Source: Clostridiaceae bacterium UBA6085 (GTDB lineage Bacteria > Bacillota > Clostridia > Clostridiales > Clostridiaceae). Taken from it: a DNA stretch of 64,000 nt. The DNA lies in the NCBI GenBank assembly GCA_002428605.1, contig DIXH01000063.1:3779-67778 (forward strand). The letters are read 5' to 3'. Made by a program: the position numbers and the translations under genes. Under the pieces are notes generated by a model. The model made no database searches, was not told the origin of the DNA, and saw only the letters and a program-made list of their open reading frames with translations. Shown in pieces: positions 57,644-64,000 of this stretch (the first letter of the stretch is position 1; each line of letters starts with the position of its first letter).

Positions 57644-59302
57644 ATGAGGATACTTATAATAGGGGCGGTGGCAGGCGGAACATCCGCTGCTGCAAAGGCA
57701 AGAAGGAACAGCGAGGATGCCGAGATAATAATATTCGAGAAGGACAGTGACATTTCCTATTCAGGCTGCGGCCTTCCTTACTACATAGGCGGAGAAGTGG
57801 AGAAGAGGAGTGAGCTTGTCCCAAGGGATGCTGCCTTCTTCAGGGACAAGTACAATGTCGATGTCAGGACCTCCCATGAGGTTCTGGAGATAGACCCTAC
57901 CAGGAAATCTCTGAAGGTAAGGGACCTTAATGACGGAAGGGAATATGAGGAAGCATACGACAAGCTCGTCATAGCTACGGGAGCCAGGCCTTTTGTCCCT
58001 CAGATGGAGGGAATATCCCTTAACGGTGTCTTCACGTTAAGGAATGTGAAAAGCGCAGACAGGATAAGGGAATTCGTAAGGTCCAGATCTCCGAAAAAGG
58101 CTGTGATCGTAGGAACCGGCTTCATCGGGCTTGAGCTCTGCGAGGTGCTGGTAAGAAACGGACTTGAAGTCCATATGGTCGAGAAGCTTCCTCAGGTCAC
58201 ACCGGGTCTTGACAGCGACATGTCAAACTATCTCAGGGACTACCTTGAAAAGAAAGGCGTCAGCCTTCACCTCGGGACCTCGGCGGCTGCCATGCAGGGT
58301 GATGGGACCGTATCGGGCGTTACGCTTGAAACCGGGGAAACCATACCTTCTGATCTGGTCATACTCGCAATCGGGGTAAGGCCCGAGACTACACTTGCAA
58401 GGAATTGCGGAATCGAAACCGGACAGTTTGGGGCCATACGAACCGACAGATCCATGAGGACAAGCATCAAGGACATATTTGCCTGCGGTGACTGCGCCGA
58501 GAGCTTCAGCGTTATCACAGGGAAGCCTGTATACAGGCCACTTGGATCCACAGCCAACAAGACCGGCAGGATAGCAGGAAACGCGATCTTCAATGACAGC
58601 CTCGAATTCAGGGGAGTACTCGGAACCGGAATATTCAGGGTATTTGACATGACTGTGGGCCAGACCGGGCTTACCGAGAGGGAGGCTCTTCTGGAAGGCT
58701 ACGATATTCAGGTATCACACAACATAAAGCCTGACAGGCCGACTTATTACGGCGGTAAGGAAATGGTCATAAAGTCCATAGCAGACAGAAAGACAGGAAA
58801 ACTCCTCGGCGTACAGATAGTCGGCTACGGCGGAGTGGACAAGAGGATCGATGTTTTCGTGACTGCAATATCCTTCGGTGCCAGGGCGGAAGACCTCTTC
58901 CATCTTGACCTTGCGTATGCTCCTCCATTTTCCACAACCAAGGATCCTGTGATGTACACAGGTATGATCCTGGACAATGCAATAAAGGGAGGCCGGAGCA
59001 TTGCCGACCCAAGGCTTATCGGAAACGGGACCTACGATGGCGAAGAGGTACAGATAATCGATGCGAGAGCCGGCAGCCAGTACCAGGAAGGACATGTCGA
59101 CGGAGCCGTAAGCATGCCGCACGAGACCGTAAGGGAAAAGCTGGAGGGCCTTGACAGGGACAAGCCTGTCATAACCTATTGCAACAAGGGCACTACCGGA
59201 AATGCAGTCCAGAACATACTCCTGAACAGCGGATTCAAAAGGGTGTACAACATCTCAGGAGGAAATACGAACTACAGGACCCAGAAGAAGAAAAGGGACT
59301 AG
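57644..59302 (+). CDS. CoA-disulfide reductase fused to rhodanese domain
   Basis: A 552-residue flavoprotein. The pyridine-nucleotide-disulfide oxidoreductase part has the FAD motif GAVAGGTSAA, a single redox Cys42 in SYSGCGLPYY (not a CxxC pair) and a second Rossmann GTGFIGLEL; this is the CoADR/NADH oxidase/polysulfide reductase group. The C-terminal rhodanese domain (about 455-552) has Cys513 in YCNKGTT. CoADR-RHD enzymes reduce CoA disulfide, CoA persulfide or polysulfide using NAD(P)H. Start ATG follows GGAGGATGGAGG. It suggests thiol or sulfane-sulfur redox balance. Confidence 0.9.
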   Translation: MRILIIGAVAGGTSAAAKARRNSEDAEIIIFEKDSDISYSGCGLPYYIGGEVEKRSELVPRDAAFFRDKYNVDVRTSHEVLEIDPTRKSLKVRDLNDGREYEEAYDKLVIATGARPFVPQMEGISLNGVFTLRNVKSADRIREFVRSRSPKKAVIVGTGFIGLELCEVLVRNGLEVHMVEKLPQVTPGLDSDMSNYLRDYLEKKGVSLHLGTSAAAMQGDGTVSGVTLETGETIPSDLVILAIGVRPETTLARNCGIETGQFGAIRTDRSMRTSIKDIFACGDCAESFSVITGKPVYRPLGSTANKTGRIAGNAIFNDSLEFRGVLGTGIFRVFDMTVGQTGLTEREALLEGYDIQVSHNIKPDRPTYYGGKEMVIKSIADRKTGKLLGVQIVGYGGVDKRIDVFVTAISFGARAEDLFHLDLAYAPPFSTTKDPVMYTGMILDNAIKGGRSIADPRLIGNGTYDGEEVQIIDARAGSQYQEGHVDGAVSMPHETVREKLEGLDRDKPVITYCNKGTTGNAVQNILLNSGFKRVYNISGGNTNYRTQKKKRD

Positions 59303-59310
59303 ACTTGAAA

Positions 59311-59345
59311 AATGCCGCGGAAAGATCTTTCCGCGGCATTTTTCT
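59311..59345. terminator. Perfect 30-bp palindrome terminator between convergent genes
   Basis: A fully self-complementary 30-bp sequence, arms AATGCCGCGGAAAGA and its complement centred on GATC. A run of A before and T after give termination in both directions between the CoADR and minus-strand genes. Confidence 0.88.
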
Positions 59346-59640
59346 ACATCTTGAAGAGCGTCCACTGGTCAGTGTCCTTCTCATATTTGAGCTCGAAGAG
59401 GACCTCGGTCTCGTTGACGACCCCCTGGCAGAGGAACACCTGCATGACATTTCCTGCAAGCTTCTCCTTTTTCCTTGCCTGTACGCTCCTTACAGCTATG
59501 GTGGCATATTTGCCGTCCTCGCCCAGGAGCCTGAACCGTATGGGATGTATCGTCCCCTTGAAGTCGAACCACGCGACCATCTCTATCGGCTTTGCCAGCA
59601 CTTTCATATTTCCCGGAAAATGCGCTTTCCCCTTGTGCAC
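59344..59640 (-). CDS. Small unknown protein downstream of dinB-type polymerase
   Basis: A 98-residue protein with alternating hydrophobic strands (IEMVAWFDFKGTIHPIRF, DGKYATIAVRS, FLCQGVVNE, VLFELKY), likely a small beta-rich domain. Its GTG 59640 starts 32 bases downstream of the polymerase stop with GGAAGG nine bases before, so it should be in the same SOS-controlled transcript. A different-frame ATG at 59647 opens only a low-complexity frame. No family recognised; a role as polymerase accessory is inferred from position. Confidence 0.7.
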   Translation of the reverse strand: MHKGKAHFPGNMKVLAKPIEMVAWFDFKGTIHPIRFRLLGEDGKYATIAVRSVQARKKEKLAGNVMQVFLCQGVVNETEVLFELKYEKDTDQWTLFKM

Positions 59641-59671
59641 AGCGCATTTCCTTCCTCCCTTCCTGTGTTTT

Positions 59672-60913
59672 CTACAGCAGACTGCTCATGAACACGTAAT
59701 CCTTCTCCTCCACACCGCCTGAGAAGGGGCCTACCGGGGAATTCAGGAACGTGGCCCTGATCACTGATTTGTCCCCGAAGTTTTTCCTGAGTGTATCTAT
59801 GACCCGGTCTATCTTTTCGCTCTTTTCCTCGCTTTTGCTTTTAAGGAGGCAAAGCTGCTCCACGTCAGTATCCTTCAGCTGAGAGAGGGCTATGCCCAGA
59901 TGCCTTACGGGAGAGCCGTCCCAGAGGGAATCGAACAGGCTGCAGGCAGTTTCCATTACCATAGTGGTTGAATCCGTTGCCCTGTAAAGGGTGGTCTGCC
60001 TTGAAACAGTGACCAGGTCGGTCCCCCTTATGTGTACAGCGACGCACTTAGCAAGCTTTTCGGCATCCCTGAGCCTTGGCATCAGGGTCTCGCAGAGTGA
60101 AAGCATGACGTTGTGGCAGGATATCCTGTCGGTGAAGTCAAATGGCAATGTGGTTGAATTTCCCATTCCCTTCATCGGTATGGTGCCTGCCTTCACCGTC
60201 GAGATATCCAGTCCCCTTGAATACGCTGAAATCATGAGGCCGTACTTCTTGAACTTCTCGTGAAGGAATTTGGGATCCGCCGCCGCAAGCTCTCCGATCG
60301 TCCTTATGTTCATGTACTTGAGCTTCTTCGTAGTCGCAGGCCCCACCATGAACATGTCCTCAACGGGAAGGGGCCACATCTTCTCTTCTATCTCGTCAGG
60401 AAACAGGGTATGCACCATGTCCGGCTTCTGAAGGTCTGATCCCATCTTTGCAAGTAGCTTCCTGTCTGAAACCCCAACGTTGACAGTGAAGCCAAGCTCC
60501 TCGCTTATTCGGTCCTTGAGCCCTGTGGCTATGGACACAGCTTCCTCCCGTGTGATATTCCCCATGTCCAAGAAGCATTCATCTACTGAATACCTTTCGA
60601 CAAGGGGTGAGTATTCCTTAAGCACCTCGACCATTGCATTGCTTGCCTTAAGGTACTGGGAGTACTTTGGGGGAACCACAGTCAGGTTCGGGCATTTGAA
60701 GAATGCTGAAAAAAGTGTCTCTCCTGTCTTTATCCCATACTTCTTGCTGGGTATTGATTTCGCAAGGACTATGCCGTGCCTTGTCTCAGGATTGCCTCCG
60801 ACTATGGCAGGTATCTCCCTGAGGTCGACCTCCGCTCCGTGCTGCAGGTCCCATACCGCGCTCCAGGAAAGGTATGCCGAATTGACGTCGACGTGAAAAA
60901 CAGTTCTTCCCAT
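59672..60913 (-). CDS. dinB: Y-family DNA polymerase (DinB/UmuC type)
   Basis: A 413-residue translesion polymerase. Palm-domain motifs are FHVDVNSAYLSW (metal Asp) and YSVDECFLD (SVDE catalytic pair); the thumb HhH has FMVGPATTKKLKYM, then the little finger domain. It lacks an obvious C-terminal beta-clamp motif, although one could lie in the last residues. ATG 60913 is six bases after AGGAGGG; a longer in-frame ATG at 60997 reaches over the promoter and is rejected. A LexA box lies in its promoter, so it is SOS-induced. Confidence 0.92.
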   Translation of the reverse strand: MGRTVFHVDVNSAYLSWSAVWDLQHGAEVDLREIPAIVGGNPETRHGIVLAKSIPSKKYGIKTGETLFSAFFKCPNLTVVPPKYSQYLKASNAMVEVLKEYSPLVERYSVDECFLDMGNITREEAVSIATGLKDRISEELGFTVNVGVSDRKLLAKMGSDLQKPDMVHTLFPDEIEEKMWPLPVEDMFMVGPATTKKLKYMNIRTIGELAAADPKFLHEKFKKYGLMISAYSRGLDISTVKAGTIPMKGMGNSTTLPFDFTDRISCHNVMLSLCETLMPRLRDAEKLAKCVAVHIRGTDLVTVSRQTTLYRATDSTTMVMETACSLFDSLWDGSPVRHLGIALSQLKDTDVEQLCLLKSKSEEKSEKIDRVIDTLRKNFGDKSVIRATFLNSPVGPFSGGVEEKDYVFMSSLL

Positions 60914-60935
60914 AAATATCCCTCCTGCCAATTCC

Positions 60936-60964
60936 AGTATACCAGAACGCGTGTTCGATGTAAA
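60936..60964 (-). promoter_or_regulatory. SOS promoter with LexA box of dinB operon
   Basis: On the minus strand TTTACA-N17-TATACT. In the spacer is GAAC-ACGC-GTTC (60945-60956 on the plus strand as GAAC-GCGT-GTTC), an exact match to the Firmicutes LexA/DinR consensus GAAC-N4-GTTC. LexA bound there would block RNA polymerase. Confidence 0.9.
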
Positions 60965-60974
60965 GACGCGTGAG

Positions 60975-61007
60975 AAAACCCCTGGGCTAAATTGCACAGG
61001 GGCTTTT
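60975..61007 (-). terminator. Terminator after alpha/beta hydrolase
   Basis: CCCCTG/CAGGGG stem with outer A/T pairs, a 12-nt loop and TTTT on the minus strand. Confidence 0.65.
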
Positions 61008-61033
61008 CTGTCCTGCCGGCGGCAGTCATTCTA

Positions 61034-61966
61034 TTATTCGCATTCCGGTCCGTTTCCGTATACTTCTCCCAGGAAGCCGCATACGACCTTCTCGTATTCT
61101 CTGCTGTCTGCAGCGTAGGATTTCGCATGGCCTGCACCCTTTACGGTGTAGAGGAACTTCTTGTTAAGCTTGAAGCTGAACATGCTCTTTGACATCTTCA
61201 TCGGAATGTAGGTGTCATCCTCACCGTGGATGAAAAGGATCGGGTTAGCTATTGCAGGAAGCTCCCTGATGGGTGATACATCATCTATCGAGAAGCCTGC
61301 TTTTCTTCTAATGAACAGGTTGGTGGCTGAAAGGAGCTTCTTTGACCTGATATTCGTCTCTTCCCTGAACCTTATGAGAAGAAGGTCAGCAAGGTCTGAA
61401 AATCCGCAGTCGCTTATTGTGAATGCGATCCTGTGGTCTGCCGCCATGTTGAGAATGGAGACACAGGCGCCCATTGACTCTCCGTGGAGGCCTACCGATA
61501 TGTCATCGCCAAACCTTTTGAAGAGATAGTCTGTTATGATCTTAAGGTCCCATTTCTCGAAATGTCCGAAGGTTGTGTTCTCTCCGCCTGATTTACCGTG
61601 GTTCCTCTGGTCGTATACGACCACATTGTAGCCCAGCCTGTGGAACATGGGCAGGTACTTGAAGCTTCCGATTATGTTCATGGTTATGCCATGCACGATT
61701 ATCACGAACCTTCTGGAATCAGCCGGGTAAAGTCTACCGTATATGTTGTATCCGTATGGCGATGTGAAGTTCAGGTCTTCAGATCCGAGGCTATCGATAT
61801 ATGGCTCATCAAGCACATTGTCCTCGAGAAGCAACTCTCTTGCCCTTTCGTAGGACTTTGTAGAAGGATATATGACCCGACCGGCATACCGGTTAAGATA
61901 CCTTATGGCTAATGCCAGGGCTATGGCAGCAATTCCTGCAGCAACCCAGAACCCGTCAAATTTCAA
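61034..61966 (-). CDS. Membrane-anchored alpha/beta hydrolase
   Basis: A 310-residue hydrolase with one N-terminal membrane helix (about 5-24, WVAAGIAAIALALAI) and then an alpha/beta hydrolase domain. Landmarks are IIVHGITMN, the nucleophile elbow GLHGESMGAC, HGEDDTYIPM (Asp) and GAGHAKSY (His). These extracytoplasmic hydrolases of Firmicutes act on unknown esters or amides. TTG 61966 is chosen as it follows GGGAGGTG by about eight bases; GTG 61975 overlaps that site. Function unknown. Confidence 0.85.
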   Translation of the reverse strand: MKFDGFWVAAGIAAIALALAIRYLNRYAGRVIYPSTKSYERARELLLEDNVLDEPYIDSLGSEDLNFTSPYGYNIYGRLYPADSRRFVIIVHGITMNIIGSFKYLPMFHRLGYNVVVYDQRNHGKSGGENTTFGHFEKWDLKIITDYLFKRFGDDISVGLHGESMGACVSILNMAADHRIAFTISDCGFSDLADLLLIRFREETNIRSKKLLSATNLFIRRKAGFSIDDVSPIRELPAIANPILFIHGEDDTYIPMKMSKSMFSFKLNKKFLYTVKGAGHAKSYAADSREYEKVVCGFLGEVYGNGPECE

Positions 61967-62156
61967 ATGGACCACCTCCCATACCTTATTATATCCTCAC
62001 TCACCCTGATTTTGACAAGGATGACGTAAAATAAAGATAATAAAGCTCATTTGCAAATAGTTCATTAACAATTGATGTATTTGCTGAAATAGATATTAAT
62101 GATATGTATAATTTAGTCAAAGGCAATATCGAATTTTCTGAAATCGGAGGTTTATT

Positions 62157-64000
62157 ATGGATAAAAAGACTATCAAAAAAGTGGAAAAGTTCATAGAAAA
62201 AGGTGAGGACTTCGCAAGGGAGCTGGTGCCGAAGGCAAAGGACACCTTTAGCGACCTGAAGGAATCAGCCATATCGGTTTATGAGAAAGGGCTTGAGGGC
62301 GCTCAGATGCTTATCGAAAAGGGCGAAAGGCTCAGGGAGGAAAGTCAGGCAGCTGCGGCAAAGAAGGCTGACGAGGTCGTAGAGCTTGTTTCAGTCAAGG
62401 CTGACAAGGTAAAGCCCGCTGCACTCACGGGTACTTCCGAAAAGAAGAAGAACACCGGAAAGATAGCGGCAGGTGTAGCTGTAGGTGCCCTTGCAGCTGC
62501 TGCATTTGCATACTATAAGGCCCAGCAGCTCAAGAACGAAAGGCTCAAGGAAGACTATTCAGTGAAGATGAAGAGATGGTCGGAGCTTGAGAAGGACCTG
62601 CTGGAGGCTGAGGCAGGTGATGTCATGCAGCCGGTTAAGGTAGTTCCGAAGAAGGTCTATGCAGAAGGCTCAAATGCCAGGCTTACGGACAGCATAGTTG
62701 TAAGGATATCCAAGTCTGCAGGAGAAACATTCGATCCCACCCAGGAGGGTGAGGTACTTGCGGGAGTCGGCATAGCAGGCGTAATCAAGGATAAGGCGGC
62801 CTCAGGCTATGAGAACATCAAGAAGAAAGTCGAGGAGGCTAAGGTACAGATAAAGCTCGGAAAAATGGAAGCAGGGGACAAGCTTGAAGAAATAACTGAC
62901 AAGGTTCAGGATATCGACATAGTCGAGACTGTCAGGGAGTCTGTAGACGAGGCGAAGCTTCAGGCACACCTGGGCACACTTGAAACCAAGGAAAAATTCG
63001 AGGAGCTCAAGGAAAAGGCTGTTGACCTGAAGAAGAAGGCTGAGGACACAGTAGAGGACATCTCATCGAAATTGTCCGAAGGTAAGGCCGAGGGTTTCAC
63101 TCCAAATATCGAGGAAGGGCTCAAGGAGAACCACTTTGACCTGAAGGATATCGGAAACAAGCTGGACAACCTGAAGGACAAGGCAAAGGAGAAGCTCGAG
63201 GATATCAAGGAAGATGCCGGCGAGATTGTCGAGAAGGTAAAGGATAAGGCTGAAGATCTCCAGGAGGATGCAGGCGAACTTCTTGAGAAGGCAAAGGACA
63301 AGCTTGAGGACCTGACTGAAGGAGCAGAGGAAAAGGCTGAGGAAGTCAGGGACGCGGTGGAGGAGAAGGCTGAGGAGCTCAAGGAGAACCACTTTGACCT
63401 CAAGGATATCGGAAACAAGCTGGACAACCTGAAGGACAAGGCAAAGGAGAAGCTCGAGGATATCAAGGAAGATGCCGGTGAGATTGTCGAGAAGGTAAAG
63501 GATAAGGCTGAAGACCTCCAGGAGGACGCAGGCGAACTTCTTGAGAAGGCAAAGGACAAGCTTGAGGACCTGACTGAAGGAGCAGAGGAAAAGGCTGAGG
63601 AAGTCAGGGAAGCGGCGGAAGAGAAGGCTGAGGAGCTCAAGGAGAACAAGATGTCTTCTGAATTCGAGGACGACCTCAAGGATGCAGGGATACAAGATAT
63701 CGGCGATGTAGCTGCCGAGGAGCCATATGAGCCCCTTGGCGAAGAGGAGTATGACGATATAACCTTCAAGTCGGAAGATACTCTCACAAAGGTCAGGAAT
63801 GTAACTGAAAAGGTTGCAGGCACCCTATCAGAGGTCGCTGGAACGGTAAAAGAAAAGCTGATCCCTGAAGAACCTTACTATGAGAAGGAGCTCATTGAAT
63901 ATGAAGTCACCATCCACAATGGTGGTGAGGAGGATTACTACTTCAATCCATTGCTGATACAGAAGTACGATGTGAGGAAGAGGCAGGTTGAAATCCGTCC
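62157..64000 (+). CDS. Long membrane-anchored charged repeat protein (partial)
   Basis: An open frame of at least 614 residues running off the right edge, with ATG after TCGGAGG. A charged N-terminal part precedes one membrane helix at about 102-122 (KIAAGVAVGALAAAAFAYY). The middle has Lys/Glu/Asp-rich amphipathic sequence, including two nearly identical 86-residue (258-bp) tandem repeats at 63120-63377 and 63378-63635 with the start of a third at 63636; units contain KENHFDLKDIGNKL and KAKDKLEDLTEGAEEKAEE. The repeats suggest a coiled-coil or LEA/apolipoprotein-like amphipathic rod. The C-terminal end is outside the window. No family recognised. Confidence 0.8.
   Translation, partial: MDKKTIKKVEKFIEKGEDFARELVPKAKDTFSDLKESAISVYEKGLEGAQMLIEKGERLREESQAAAAKKADEVVELVSVKADKVKPAALTGTSEKKKNTGKIAAGVAVGALAAAAFAYYKAQQLKNERLKEDYSVKMKRWSELEKDLLEAEAGDVMQPVKVVPKKVYAEGSNARLTDSIVVRISKSAGETFDPTQEGEVLAGVGIAGVIKDKAASGYENIKKKVEEAKVQIKLGKMEAGDKLEEITDKVQDIDIVETVRESVDEAKLQAHLGTLETKEKFEELKEKAVDLKKKAEDTVEDISSKLSEGKAEGFTPNIEEGLKENHFDLKDIGNKLDNLKDKAKEKLEDIKEDAGEIVEKVKDKAEDLQEDAGELLEKAKDKLEDLTEGAEEKAEEVRDAVEEKAEELKENHFDLKDIGNKLDNLKDKAKEKLEDIKEDAGEIVEKVKDKAEDLQEDAGELLEKAKDKLEDLTEGAEEKAEEVREAAEEKAEELKENKMSSEFEDDLKDAGIQDIGDVAAEEPYEPLGEEEYDDITFKSEDTLTKVRNVTEKVAGTLSEVAGTVKEKLIPEEPYYEKELIEYEVTIHNGGEEDYYFNPLLIQKYDVRKRQVEIR
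63120..63650 (+). repeat. 258-bp near-identical tandem repeats
   Basis: Two full units at 63120-63377 and 63378-63635 with an in-frame 258-bp period and few silent or conservative changes; a third starts at 63636 (CTCAAGGAGAACAAG) and diverges. Low divergence implies recent duplication or gene conversion. Confidence 0.9.

Noticed and set aside
59381..59647. 88-codon minus-strand frame with an ATG start near the small dinB partner gene
   Set aside because: Translated sequence is charged and Gly/Arg-rich without secondary-structure pattern; the overlapping GTG-started frame looks protein-like and ends next to the terminator.
60480..60896. 138-codon plus-strand frame opposite the Y-family polymerase
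   Set aside because: Antisense shadow of dinB without ribosome binding site; polymerase motifs on the minus strand are unambiguous.
63120..63635. Possible CRISPR or mobile element repeats
   Set aside because: The repeats are 258 bp, in frame and inside a coding region, consistent with protein domain duplication.
62960..63823. Long antisense open frame of 287 codons on the minus strand (and another at 63063-63695) opposite the repeat protein
   Set aside because: It is Ser/Phe-rich low-complexity sequence produced by the complement of Lys/Glu-rich repeats, has no ribosome binding site, and the plus-strand frame explains the region.

Overview
The window looks like the chromosome of a low-to-moderate GC (mid-40s percent by eye), strictly fermentative Firmicute of the class Clostridia, plausibly a Clostridiaceae relative. 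Supporting signs are strong GGAGG-type ribosome binding sites, heavy use of AGG/AGA arginine codons, TTG and GTG starts, a single-chain pyruvate:ferredoxin oxidoreductase, meso-diaminopimelate dehydrogenase, the short HisG plus HisZ pair, a LexA box of the Firmicutes type (GAAC-N4-GTTC), and a SCIFF ranthipeptide with its radical SAM maturase. The genus call is a guess; the class call is fairly safe.

Layout. 1-11 kb: pirin; a cell-envelope trio (GT2-GtrA fusion, phosphodiester glycosidase-like protein, small membrane protein); tRNA-Thr(CGT); a DUF6904-like protein; a DnaQ-fold exonuclease; CorA; a HAD phosphatase; a GyrI-like/SnoaL-like/hemerythrin run; and on the minus strand an alpha/beta hydrolase and a sugar-dehydrogenase-like lipoprotein. 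11-19 kb: a CAP-domain lipoprotein, an autoregulated-looking MerR-TipAS regulator with a textbook 19-bp-spacer promoter, and a complete oppABCDF operon. 19-25 kb: small membrane proteins (one with a H-x13-H pair in each of two helices), Ddh, a DMT transporter, LrgAB, and an AT-rich accessory patch with an IS1595-type transposase that lacks a normal start. 25-33.7 kb: DUF4349 protein, toroid-fold protein, HhH protein, a 1918-residue DUF4011/DUF3320 helicase and a PAP2 phosphatase. 33.8-36.9 kb (minus): scfA (SCIFF peptide), terminator-like attenuator, scfB (radical SAM/SPASM maturase) and a fold-type I PLP decarboxylase overlapping scfB by ATGA. 37-46 kb: PadR plus HAAS membrane protein, RpiR regulator, GNAT, RsgA, MurG, GH1, beta-CASP RNA-processing enzyme. 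46-49.6 kb: PFOR behind an unusual structured leader. 49.7-57.5 kb: a complete histidine pathway (divergent hisJ-type phosphatase, then hisZGDCBHAF-IE with overlapping genes). 57.6-64 kb: CoA-disulfide-reductase/rhodanese fusion, an SOS-controlled Y-family polymerase with a small partner gene, an alpha/beta hydrolase, and a long membrane-anchored charged repeat protein running off the window.

How it fits together. PFOR, Opp peptide uptake and Ddh fit an amino-acid/peptide- and sugar-fermenting anaerobe. Hemerythrin, CoA-disulfide reductase and the possible di-heme membrane protein point to handling of oxygen or redox stress. The histidine operon is self-sufficient. The loci I consider most worth following are the PFOR leader (long inverted repeat followed by three 20-bp palindromic tandem repeats), the scfA-scfB-decarboxylase operon, the compact H-x13-H membrane protein, the dinB-linked small protein, the helicase with a nuclease motif that looks altered, and the repeat protein at the right edge.
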